A stretch of 8,707 bases of DNA from Clostridiales bacterium (GTDB taxonomy: Bacteria > Bacillota > Clostridia > Oscillospirales > CAG-272), in contig SFNW01000079.1 in the NCBI GenBank assembly GCA_004554105.1, positions 1 through 8,707 of the forward strand. The letters are read 5' to 3'. A program made the position numbers and the translations under genes. Numbering within the stretch: the first letter of the stretch is position 1; each line of letters begins with the position of its first letter. The notes beneath the pieces were generated by a model. The model had not been told where the DNA came from. It did not search any database and saw nothing but the letters and a program-made list of their open reading frames with translations. This document shows positions 1-5,925 of this stretch, one piece after another.

Positions 1-10
1 CACCGCTTTG

Positions 11-50
11 CCGTTGAATCGGTCAACGGTTTTCGCCGCCGGCGAAAACC
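11..50 (-). other. Two overlapping hairpins downstream of rlmH
   Basis: CCGTTGA at 11-17 pairs with TCAACGG at 23-29 (7 bp, 5-nt loop). GGTTTTCGCC at 28-37 pairs with GGCGAAAACC at 41-50 (10 bp, 3-nt loop). The two share bases 28-29, so they compete at their junction. On the minus strand they lie about 45 bases after the rlmH stop and could end the walJ-rlmH transcript, but no T-run follows on that strand, so a terminator role is only inferred. The rest of 1-94 shows no gene. Confidence 0.35.
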
Positions 51-51
51 T

Positions 52-94
52 ACATTTTCTTTTCTCTCTTCTCTCTTATCTCTTATCTTTTCAC
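52..94. repeat. Degenerate heptad purine/pyrimidine tract
   Basis: Just past the rlmH stop the plus strand is nearly all T and C. Read on the minus strand it is a string of degenerate 7-base units (GATAAGA, GATAAGA, GAGAAGA, GAGAAAA). It has strand-asymmetric simple-repeat character and no coding potential. It may be slippage-prone or may form an unstructured transcript tail; no function is shown. Confidence 0.5.
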
Positions 95-571
95 TTACTT
101 GTGATATTTCCCCCCGCCCTCAATCGAGAGTGCGCGGTAAAGTGCCTCCGACAGAATGACGCGCATCAGTCGGTGCGGAAAGGTCAGGCGAGAGAACGAC
201 AGCCGACGGTCGCACGCCGCCTTGACCTTTTCGGCAAGTCCGTGCGACGAGCCGATGACAAAGCAGACCTCGCCGTGCGTTTCCTTGACCTCGTGCAGCA
301 GCGCGGCAAGCTCCTCGCTCGAAAGCTGCTTGCCCTCGACGCAGAGCGCGACCTTGTAGGCGCGGGGCGGCAGATTTTTCAGGATTTGTTCGCCCTCGGC
401 GTCGAGCGCGGCGGCAATTTCGGCGTCGCGTGCGTCAAAGAGCGGGGCTTCTTTCAGGTTGATATTCTTGAGTTCGGCAAACGCCGAGGCGCGCTTTTCG
501 TATTCGGCGATGGCTTCGGCAAAGTATTTTTCCTTCATGCCGCCGACCGAGATGATTGTGATTTTCAGCAT
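95..571 (-). CDS. rlmH: 23S rRNA (pseudouridine-1915-N3)-methyltransferase RlmH
   Basis: A 158-residue SPOUT-class methyltransferase that uses SAM to methylate N3 of pseudouridine 1915 in helix 69 of 23S rRNA on assembled 70S ribosomes. The length matches the family (about 155-160). Visible family features are the N-terminal strand LKITIISVGG, the SAM-pocket/knot motif FVIGSSHGL at residues 104-112, FPHRLMRVILSEALYRA at 131-147, and the C-terminal tail KYHK, which closes on the active site in family members. The ATG at 571-569 overlaps the walJ stop codon (TAATG), indicating translational coupling. The minus-strand frame stays open well upstream, but that extension lies antisense to conserved walJ sequence and lacks family similarity, so the internal ATG is the start. 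WalJ and RlmH genes are also close together in Bacillus. Confidence 0.97.
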   Translation of the reverse strand: MLKITIISVGGMKEKYFAEAIAEYEKRASAFAELKNINLKEAPLFDARDAEIAAALDAEGEQILKNLPPRAYKVALCVEGKQLSSEELAALLHEVKETHGEVCFVIGSSHGLAEKVKAACDRRLSFSRLTFPHRLMRVILSEALYRALSIEGGGKYHK

Positions 572-1338
572 TACAGCAGCCTTGTCGGCTCTCCCTCCCT
601 TGCGACGACGATGTCCATTTCGGGGCAGGCGGCTTTTGCCGAGGCAAGCGCAAGGCTCGGCGTGTTGTTCTCGGCGGAGAGGTGCGCGAGTAAGACGTGC
701 CGCGTGCCGCCCGCGTACAGACGGGGGAGATACTTCCCGCACGCCTCGTTGGAAAGATGCCCGCGGTTTGACGCGATGCGCGCTTTCAGCCACGCGGGGT
801 AGGGACCGTCTTCGAGCATTCGCAAATCGTGGTTGGATTCGAGCACGACGGCGTCCGCGCCGCGCAGGTTTTCGTCGATTTCTTCGGTGACGTGACCGAT
901 GTCGGTCGCGTAGCCAAGTTTCCTGCCGTCGGACAGGCGAATGATATAGCCGACGCTCATGTCGCTGTCGTGCGGGGTGGTAAAGGAGGAAATCTCCATG
1001 CCGCCGATTTGCACCGCATAGAGCGGCGGGTGCAGGACGGCGTTTGCTTGCAGATAGCGGGTCGAGGGAAACAGGCGCTCTGCGGACTGCTCGGTTATGT
1101 GAATCGGAATGCCGTATTTTTTCGCCAGCATTTCGAGCGCGCTTGTGTGGTCGGCGTGCTCGTGCGTGACGAAAACCGCGCGCACGCGGGAAATGTCGCT
1201 GCCGATGGCAGAGAGCCCGCCGCACAGCGCGCGCAGACTGCGTCCCGCGTCGATGAGAATCGCGTCCTCGCCCGCGCGGATATAGGTGCAGTTACCCTTT
1301 GAGCCCGAATACAGCGTGCAGAGCTGCAAGTCTTCCAT
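571..1338 (-). CDS. walJ: WalJ/YycJ-type metallo-beta-lactamase-fold hydrolase
   Basis: A 255-residue single-domain MBL-fold protein of the YycJ/WalJ group, cytoplasmic, with no signal peptide. The N-terminal LYSGSKGNCTYI (residues 9-20) matches the usual GSSGNC start of the family. Metal ligands are visible as HEHADH at 59-64, H123 in TPHD, D146 in ATDIGH, H184 in RGHLS and H209 in LLAHLS. Family members are described as 5'-3' exonuclease-like enzymes linked to coordination of division with replication; the substrate here is inferred from family only. The ATG at 1338-1336 follows an AGGAGAC ribosome binding site about 4 bases away. It is followed by rlmH with a one-base overlap. No WalRK kinase/regulator genes are in the window, and the region upstream holds a repeat rather than a clear promoter. 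Confidence 0.85.
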   Translation of the reverse strand: MEDLQLCTLYSGSKGNCTYIRAGEDAILIDAGRSLRALCGGLSAIGSDISRVRAVFVTHEHADHTSALEMLAKKYGIPIHITEQSAERLFPSTRYLQANAVLHPPLYAVQIGGMEISSFTTPHDSDMSVGYIIRLSDGRKLGYATDIGHVTEEIDENLRGADAVVLESNHDLRMLEDGPYPAWLKARIASNRGHLSNEACGKYLPRLYAGGTRHVLLAHLSAENNTPSLALASAKAACPEMDIVVAREGEPTRLL

Positions 1339-1380
1339 AAGTCTCCTCGTTTTTGAAAATGAAAAAATTGATTTGGTGCG

Positions 1381-1509
1381 AAACTAACAAAGGCTCCCTC
1401 ATTGAGGGAGCTGTCGCCAAACGGCGACTGAGGGAGTTTTGCCCGGGGCAAACTCCTTCCGTCACGCTTCGCGTGCCACCTCCCTCGGCGAGGGAGGCTC
1501 TGTTAGTTT
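1381..1509 (-). repeat. Multi-hairpin intergenic repeat, copy 1
   Basis: A 129-base element between galK and walJ. Its ends are inverted repeats: AAACTAACA at 1381-1389 against TGTTAGTTT at 1501-1509, followed inward by GGCTCCCTC-type arms, about 18 of 20 positions matching. Inside, in plus order, are hairpins 1393-1411 (GCTCCCTC/GAGGGAGC), 1413-1428 (GTCGCC/GGCGAC), a near-palindrome at 1433-1456 (GGAGTTT/AAACTCC), 1463-1475 (CACGC/GCGTG) and 1479-1497 (CCTCCCTC/GAGGGAGG). It is the same element as the copies at 5661 and 5793, in opposite orientation. No ORF lies within it, so it is a non-autonomous, MITE-like or structured-RNA element. Transcribed from galK it could act as a terminator or processing site. 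Confidence 0.85.
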
Positions 1510-1537
1510 GAACTTGATATTTGTTAATGCGGGTGAA

Positions 1538-2821
1538 TCAATACACCTTGATTGCGCCCTCGGGGCGAATCGACATGACGACGCACGCGCCGTCGCCGAA
1601 CGCCGCGTTCATCACGGCGCGGTAGCCCTCGACCTCGGCGTGCGGCACAAATGCCTGAATCGTACCCGCAAAGCCGCCGCCGTGTACGCGGAATGCGCCG
1701 CCCTTGCCGGCAAGCGCGTCCTCGGTGAGGCAGAGCGCGAGCGAAAGTCCCTGCTCGCGGACATTCTTCACGGTAAAGACGTTTTGCAGATACTTGTAGC
1801 TCGAATTGCCCGAGGCAATTACGCCGTCAAAGAAGGTCTTGATGTCGCCGTCCAGCAGCGCTTTTTTCTGCACCGCGACGCGCGCGTTTTCGTTTTCAAA
1901 ATGGAGGGCGCGCAGAATTGCGCGGTCGCCGACCGTCTTGCGCAGCGCGGGAATCTCGCGGATAATCTCTTCCTTGGTCACCTCGCGGAGCACCGGTTTG
2001 CCGAAGTGCGCGGCGACCGACTTCATCTCGGCGGGGACAGAGGCATAGTCCTCGTTGAGGTCGGCGTGGTTGCCGCCCGTGTTGGTGATGCAAAGGCTGT
2101 AGCCCGCCTTGTTCATGTCAAAGGCAAGCGGCTCGATGACCGGCGCCTTGGGGTCGGCAAAGTCGATGGCGACAAAGCCGCCGACCGCGCACGCGGTCTG
2201 GTCCATCAGTCCGCAGGGCTTGCCGAAATACTCGTTTTCGGAGAACTGCGCGATGCGTGCAACCTCGGCGTTGTCGACGCTGCCGTCGTTGTAGAAGTGG
2301 TTGATGATGTTGCCGACCATGACCTCAAAGGCGGCGGAGGACGAAAGTCCCGAGCCCTTGTGGACATTGTTGGTTGTAAAGGCGTCAAATCCGCCGGTCT
2401 TGTGACCGTAGTTGACAAAGCCCTGTACCATGCCCGCAATCAGCGCGCGCGACTTGAAGAAATAGTCGGAATTCGGCTTTGCGCATTCGGCGACCGTCAT
2501 GCGGTCCTCGGAATAGCCCTCGCTGCGCAGGCGGACAAGTCCGTCGCTGTTTTTCGCCGCGACGGCGATGATGTCGAGATTGATGGCGGCGGCAAGCACA
2601 CAGCCGTGGTTGTGGTCGGTGTGGTTGCCCGAAATTTCGCTTCTGCCCGGGACCGAGAAGAGCGAAACGTCGCGGTCAACGCCGTAGTCCGCCTCGAAAT
2701 TCTTGATTGTGCGGATATAGCGCGCCTTTTGTCCTTCGGCATCTGCGGCGCCGTACAGCTTGACAAAAATCGTGTCAAGCGCGCCGCTTTCAATCTTGCG
2801 GATCAGTTCTGTCGTTTTCAT
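1538..2821 (-). CDS. galK: Galactokinase family protein (GHMP kinase), divergent sugar motif
   Basis: A 427-residue GHMP-superfamily sugar kinase, predicted to phosphorylate galactose (or a related sugar) at C1 with ATP in the cytoplasm. It has the three family motifs: the N-terminal galactokinase signature PGRSEISGNHTDHNHG (residues 58-73), the phosphate-binding KGSGLSSSAA (155-164) and the C-terminal GGGFAGT (381-387). The expected catalytic base is D207 in CGLMDQ and the catalytic Arg is R60. In typical galactokinases the first motif reads GEHTDYN; here it is GNHTDHN, so the sugar-contacting Glu is Asn66 and Tyr is His70. This fits a clostridial subfamily and leaves sugar specificity open. 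It is longer than E. coli GalK (about 382). The ATG is preceded by AAAGGAG. No other Leloir gene is in the window. Confidence 0.85.
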   Translation of the reverse strand: MKTTELIRKIESGALDTIFVKLYGAADAEGQKARYIRTIKNFEADYGVDRDVSLFSVPGRSEISGNHTDHNHGCVLAAAINLDIIAVAAKNSDGLVRLRSEGYSEDRMTVAECAKPNSDYFFKSRALIAGMVQGFVNYGHKTGGFDAFTTNNVHKGSGLSSSAAFEVMVGNIINHFYNDGSVDNAEVARIAQFSENEYFGKPCGLMDQTACAVGGFVAIDFADPKAPVIEPLAFDMNKAGYSLCITNTGGNHADLNEDYASVPAEMKSVAAHFGKPVLREVTKEEIIREIPALRKTVGDRAILRALHFENENARVAVQKKALLDGDIKTFFDGVIASGNSSYKYLQNVFTVKNVREQGLSLALCLTEDALAGKGGAFRVHGGGFAGTIQAFVPHAEVEGYRAVMNAAFGDGACVVMSIRPEGAIKVY

Positions 2822-2904
2822 GGGAAACTCCTTTATCTGCGTCGTTTGATTCTGTTTCTATTCTATCGCCTGCCGCGCGCGGCGGCAATCCTAATTTCGG
2901 CGGC

Positions 2905-2939
2905 AAATTTCCGCGCAGTTTGACTCTTGCGCGGAATTT
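2905..2939 (-). promoter_or_regulatory. Inverted repeat in the galK 5' leader
   Basis: TTCCGCGCA at 2909-2917 is perfectly inverted at 2928-2936 (TGCGCGGAA) around a 10-base spacer, with AAAT/ATTT flanks that extend the symmetry. It sits just downstream of the predicted galK start point (about 2944). That placement suits either an operator for a dimeric regulator or a leader hairpin. No regulator gene is in the window. Confidence 0.45.
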
Positions 2940-2950
2940 CATACACATTT

Positions 2951-2979
2951 ATCATAGCATACGCGCGCGCAAAAGTAAA
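2951..2979 (-). promoter_or_regulatory. Predicted sigma-A promoter for galK
   Basis: On the minus strand there is a -35 TTTACT (2979-2974), a 17-base spacer and an extended -10 TGC-TATGAT (hexamer 2956-2951). Spacing is ideal and the -10 is 5 of 6. The predicted start is near 2944, giving a leader of about 120 bases before the galK ATG. The spacer is an alternating purine-pyrimidine GCGCGCGCGTATGC run. Confidence 0.65.
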
Positions 2980-3026
2980 CAGTTTTTTTTGCTTGTCTTT
3001 GCCGCGCAGCGGGCGAGCATTTTACA

Positions 3027-3041
3027 CCGCGACGGTCGCGG
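3027..3041. promoter_or_regulatory. 15-base palindrome between divergent promoters
   Basis: CCGCGAC-G-GTCGCGG is a perfect 7-1-7 palindrome, about 22 bases upstream of the -35 of the U32 gene and about 50 upstream of the galK -35. The one-base centre is too tight for a good hairpin, so a protein-binding site is more natural. GC-rich DNA can give such palindromes by chance, so this is tentative. Confidence 0.3.
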
Positions 3042-3063
3042 ACGCAAAAATACGCGTTTTCCG

Positions 3064-3092
3064 TTGACTTTGGAGCGGCTTTATTGTATCAT
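3064..3092 (+). promoter_or_regulatory. Predicted sigma-A promoter for the U32-uppP-mrnC operon
   Basis: TTGACT (3064-3069), a 17-base spacer and TATCAT (3087-3092) fit the consensus well. Transcription would start near 3099, about 33 bases before the chosen TTG start. This placement rules against in-frame starts at 3084 and 3096, which would lie in or next to the promoter. Confidence 0.75.
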
Positions 3093-3131
3093 GAAGTGAA
3101 CTTGAAACGATATTTTACGGGAGGCAGGAGT

Positions 3132-4367
3132 TTGCTGAAAAAGCCCGAACTGCTCGCGCCTGCGGGCAATTTTGAAAAGCTGAAAGCCGCCGTGCTGTAC
3201 GGCGCGGACGCGGTGTATTTTGCGGGGGACGCGTTCGGTATGCGCGCCGCCGCAGGCAATTTTACGCTCAAGGAAATCTTCGAGGCGGTCGAGTATGCGC
3301 ACGCGCACGGCGCACGCGCCTATCTCACGGTCAACACCATGCCGCGCACGGCGGAATATCCCGCGCTTCGCGAATATCTGACGTCGCTTCGCGGTAGCGG
3401 GATTGATGCGCTGATTGTCAGCGACCTCGGCGTGCTTGCCGCGGCAAAGGAGTTGCTGCCCGAGACCGAAATCCACATTTCGACGCAGGCGTCGAGCGTC
3501 AGCCTTGCCGACGTGCTTGCCTGGCGTGCGCTCGGTGCGCGCCGCGTGGTGCTGGCACGCGAGCTGACGCTTGACGAGGTTGCCGAAATCACGGCGGGGA
3601 CGCCCGCGGACACCGAAATCGAGTGCTTTATCCACGGCGCGATGTGCGTGTCCTACAGCGGGCGCTGCCTGCTCTCGAATTTCTTCACGGGCAGGGATTC
3701 CAACCGCGGCGCGTGCGCCCAGCCCTGCCGCTGGAACTACCGCACGCTTGAGGTCGTTGAGGAAAAGCGCCCGAACGCGCCGATGCCGCTCTATGAGGAC
3801 AAGGACGGCACCTTTATCATGAGCTCGCGCGATATGTGCATGATCGAGCATATCCCCGAACTTGTCGAAAGCGGGATTACAAGCTTCAAAATTGAGGGCA
3901 GAATGAAGAGCGCCTATTACGCGGCGGTCGTCACCAACGCCTACCGTATGGCAATCGACGCCTATCTCGCCGACCCCGCGCACTACCGCTTTGACCCGCT
4001 CTGGCTGCGCGAGCTGACGAGCGTCAGCCACCGCGACTATTCGACCGGCTACTGGTTTGATGCGCCGCGCGAGGAGGCAAATGTCTGCGAAAATATGGGC
4101 TATATCCGCGAAAAGGCATATATCGCGACCGCGCTCTCGTATGATGAAGCAAGCGGCGTTGCGACCTTCGTTCAGCGCAACAAGGTTTCGGCGGGCGAGT
4201 GCGTCGAGCTGATTACCCCCGGCAAGGTCGGCAGGGCGTTTACCGTCGAGAGCCTAACCGACAGCGAGGGTACGCCGATTGAAAGCGCGCCGCACCCCGG
4301 CATGATTTTTAAGCTGAAAACGCCGTTCGCGGTCCGCGAGGGCGACATTCTCAGGGGAGGAAACTGA
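3132..4367 (+). CDS. U32 family protein (TrhP/RlhA-like RNA hydroxylase; annotated as peptidase U32)
   Basis: A 411-residue cytoplasmic protein of the U32 family. It opens with LLKKPELLAPAGNFEKLKAA, the standard start of the family. The full U32 signature ECFIHGAMCVSYSGRCLLS is at residues 164-182, and CAQPC follows at 195-199; the cysteines at 172, 179, 195 and 199 are the likely Fe-S ligands. Characterised relatives (YegQ/TrhP, YrrN-YrrO, RlhA) hydroxylate RNA, making 5-hydroxyuridine in tRNA or hydroxycytidine in 23S rRNA from prephenate-dependent chemistry, although the family was first called collagenase-like peptidase. Length and layout are nearest to YrrO/TrhP, but which RNA is modified cannot be read here. 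The TTG start is 7 bases after GGGAGG (3119-3124). uppP follows after one base, so the genes form an operon. Confidence 0.9.
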   Translation: MLKKPELLAPAGNFEKLKAAVLYGADAVYFAGDAFGMRAAAGNFTLKEIFEAVEYAHAHGARAYLTVNTMPRTAEYPALREYLTSLRGSGIDALIVSDLGVLAAAKELLPETEIHISTQASSVSLADVLAWRALGARRVVLARELTLDEVAEITAGTPADTEIECFIHGAMCVSYSGRCLLSNFFTGRDSNRGACAQPCRWNYRTLEVVEEKRPNAPMPLYEDKDGTFIMSSRDMCMIEHIPELVESGITSFKIEGRMKSAYYAAVVTNAYRMAIDAYLADPAHYRFDPLWLRELTSVSHRDYSTGYWFDAPREEANVCENMGYIREKAYIATALSYDEASGVATFVQRNKVSAGECVELITPGKVGRAFTVESLTDSEGTPIESAPHPGMIFKLKTPFAVREGDILRGGN

Positions 4368-4368
4368 C

Positions 4369-5253
4369 GTGTTCTTTATCGAAATCATCAAGACAATCTT
4401 AATCGGCATCGTGCAGGGCATCACCGAATGGCTGCCCGTTTCAAGCACGGGACACATGATTCTGCTGAACGACCTGCTTCACCTCCATGTGAGCGACGGC
4501 TTTTGGGAGATGTTTGAGGTCGTCATTCAGCTCGGCTCGATTTTAGCGGTTGTCGTGCTGTATTTTTCGCGGCTCAATCCCTTTGCCTTCAAAAAGAACA
4601 TTGAGGCGGGCGACGCGCTGTGCAGTGTCGGCGGTGTGGGACTGAAAAAGCGCACTGTCGTCCTTTGGCTCAAGGTGCTGGTCGCCGCGCTGCCTGCGGC
4701 GGTCATCGGGCTGCTTTTCGACGACTGGTTTGACGCGCATTTCTACAATTCAATCGTCGTTTCGGTGGCGCTGATTGTCTACGGCGTGCTGTTTATCGTC
4801 ATCGAGCGCCTGCACCGCGGCAAGGACTTCCGCATGAACCGTGTCGAGGACATCGGCTTCGGCACGGCGCTCGGCATCGGCATCTTTCAGGTGCTGTCGC
4901 TCGTGCCCGGCACGTCGCGCTCCGGCTCGACGATTCTCGGCGCGTCGATTCTCTCGGTTTCGCGCCCTGCGGCGGCGGAGTTTTCGTTTTTCCTCGCCGT
5001 GCCGGTGATGCTCGGCGCGTCGCTGCTCAAGGGCGTGGGCTTTGTCGGCGACGTCGCTTCGGGCGCGGAGGTGTTCGGCGCGGGTGAGGTTATTATTCTG
5101 CTTGTCGGCTGCGCGGTCGCCTTTGCCGTCTCGCTTGCGGCGATTCGCTTTCTCATGGACTTTGTCAAGCGGCACAGTTTTGCGGCGTTCGGCGTCTATC
5201 GCATTCTGCTTGGCGCGGTTGTTCTCGCCGTTTGGCTCTTCGGGGGTAGATAA
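4369..5253 (+). CDS. uppP: Undecaprenyl-diphosphatase UppP (BacA family)
   Basis: A 294-residue polytopic membrane enzyme that dephosphorylates undecaprenyl diphosphate to regenerate the lipid carrier for peptidoglycan and other envelope polymers; in other bacteria its overexpression gives bacitracin resistance. Both catalytic motifs are intact: GIVQGITEWLPVSSTGH at residues 13-29 (E20, S26, H29) and LVPGTSRSGSTI at 168-179 (catalytic R174). Hydrophobic segments lie roughly at 50-66, 98-116, 127-146, 185-202, 230-250 and 270-290. The size fits the family (about 265-295). The start is GTG at 4369, with GGAGG at 4356-4360 inside the end of the U32 gene. Its TAA abuts the ATG of mrnC with no gap, so translation of the two is probably coupled. 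Confidence 0.97.
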   Translation: MFFIEIIKTILIGIVQGITEWLPVSSTGHMILLNDLLHLHVSDGFWEMFEVVIQLGSILAVVVLYFSRLNPFAFKKNIEAGDALCSVGGVGLKKRTVVLWLKVLVAALPAAVIGLLFDDWFDAHFYNSIVVSVALIVYGVLFIVIERLHRGKDFRMNRVEDIGFGTALGIGIFQVLSLVPGTSRSGSTILGASILSVSRPAAAEFSFFLAVPVMLGASLLKGVGFVGDVASGAEVFGAGEVIILLVGCAVAFAVSLAAIRFLMDFVKRHSFAAFGVYRILLGAVVLAVWLFGGR

Positions 5254-5646
5254 ATGGAAGCGTCGGAACTGCTCCGCACGGCGGACGGCGCATCGCTTGC
5301 CTATCTCGGCGACTGCGTGTTTGAGCTTTGGGTGCGCCGCCGCCTGCTGCTCTCGGGGCTGACCGGGACGGGTGCGCTCAACGAGGCGGCGCGCCGCTTT
5401 GTCACGGCGAAAAATCAGTGCGCGGCGTTTCACCGCATCGAGGGACTGCTCACCGAGGAGGAACAGGCGTATTTCCGCCGCGGGCGCAACTCGCCGCACC
5501 TTTCGGTGCCGCGCTCGGCGTCGGGCGCGGAATACCGCACGGCGAGCGGCTTTGAGACGCTCTGCGCCGCGCTCTACCTCGACGGAAAAGAAGAACGGCT
5601 CGACGAACTGCTTTCAGCCGCGTTTGCGGAGGAAAAAGCAGAGTAA
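5254..5646 (+). CDS. mrnC: Mini-ribonuclease III
   Basis: A 130-residue RNase III catalytic domain with no double-stranded RNA-binding domain, as in Mini-III of Bacillus, which trims the ends of 23S rRNA precursor as a homodimer. The conserved sequences are SLAYLGDCVFELWVR (14-28) with catalytic D20, VTAKNQ (50-55), YFRRGRNS (73-80) and the second catalytic region ASGFETLCAALYLDG (97-111) with E101. The ATG immediately follows the uppP stop; the ribosome binding site must lie in the final codons of uppP (GGGGGT at 5242-5247). In many Firmicutes this gene sits beside cysS; here it is linked to uppP and the U32 gene. It is the last gene of the operon, and repeats begin 15 bases later. Confidence 0.93.
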   Translation: MEASELLRTADGASLAYLGDCVFELWVRRRLLLSGLTGTGALNEAARRFVTAKNQCAAFHRIEGLLTEEEQAYFRRGRNSPHLSVPRSASGAEYRTASGFETLCAALYLDGKEERLDELLSAAFAEEKAE

Positions 5647-5660
5647 TCGTTTTAAGCAAT

Positions 5661-5773
5661 AAGCCTCCCTCCTTGAGGGAGGTGGCGCCGAAGGCGACGG
5701 AAGGAGTCCTTGTGCAGAGCGCGAAACTCCCTCAGTCGGCATGCGCCGACAGCTCCCTCGGAGAGGGAGCCTT
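5661..5773 (+). repeat. Multi-hairpin intergenic repeat, copy 2
   Basis: A 113-base element with terminal AAGCCTCCCTC and its near-inverse GAGGGAGCCTT. In order it holds hairpin A (CCTCCCTC-CTT-GAGGGAGG), hairpin B (GGTGG-CGCC-GAA-GGCG-ACGG), a central part bounded by GGAGT and ACTCC, hairpin C (GTCGGC-ATGC-GCCGAC) and hairpin D (GCTCCCTC-GGA-GAGGGAGC). It is in reverse orientation to copy 1. It starts 15 bases after mrnC and may act as its terminator or 3' stabiliser, although the stems are not followed by a T-run. Confidence 0.85.
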
Positions 5774-5792
5774 AGAACGGTGTGGTCAAACC

Positions 5793-5888
5793 AAGCCTCC
5801 CTCCTTGAGGGAGGTGGCGCCGAAGGCGACGGAAGGAGTTTTTGCGCAAAGCGAGGAAACTCCCACAGTCAAAGCGTAGGCGCTTTGA
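5793..5888 (+). repeat. Multi-hairpin intergenic repeat, copy 3 (3'-truncated)
   Basis: A tandem, same-strand copy 19 bases after copy 2. Its first 47 bases are identical to copy 2 (hairpins A and B up to GGAGT). Then come the central GGAGTTT/AAACTCC pairing and a remodelled hairpin C, TCAAAGCG-TAGG-CGCTTTGA. Hairpin D and the right terminal repeat are missing. The truncated end lies 24 bases before the ribosome binding site of the following hydrolase gene, whose transcript leader probably includes it. Confidence 0.8.
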
Positions 5889-5925
5889 AAGGCATTACAT
5901 TTTACATACATCGGAGGTCAAAAAC

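Noticed and set aside
95..115. SCC-type attachment site at the 3' end of rlmH
   Set aside because: Staphylococcal cassettes integrate here and the codons for KYHK resemble the att core, but no cassette recombinase genes or duplicated site are visible and the resemblance follows from the conserved protein tail.
8..802. 264-codon plus-strand open frame at the left edge
   Set aside because: It lies antisense to rlmH and the end of walJ, both with clear family motifs; its translation is unlike any protein family I know.
572..1225. Upstream extension of the rlmH frame to 376 codons
   Set aside because: The extra N-terminal part is Arg-rich out-of-frame walJ sequence. Real RlmH proteins start at the ATG at 571 and are about 158 residues.
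1439..2923. 494-codon open frame on the plus strand opposite galK
   Set aside because: It is the antisense shadow of a conserved galactokinase in GC-rich DNA. The translation has no recognisable motif, and it begins inside repeat copy 1.
3084..3131. Earlier TTG (3084) or GTG (3096) start for the U32 protein
   Set aside because: They overlap the predicted -10 box or start point and have no ribosome binding site, whereas TTG 3132 has GGGAGG at ideal spacing and gives the standard N-terminus.
3081..4031. 316-codon minus-strand open frame opposite the U32 gene
   Set aside because: The plus strand has the full U32 signature, a ribosome binding site and a promoter; the minus translation has no motif.
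5661..5888. CRISPR array
   Set aside because: There are only two direct copies, no regular unique spacers, and extensive internal palindromes; no cas genes are nearby.
5885..5912. Promoter TTGAAA-16-TACATC for hydrolase A
   Set aside because: The -10 is a poor match (3 of 6) and the start point would fall on the ribosome binding site, so it is unlikely to be used.
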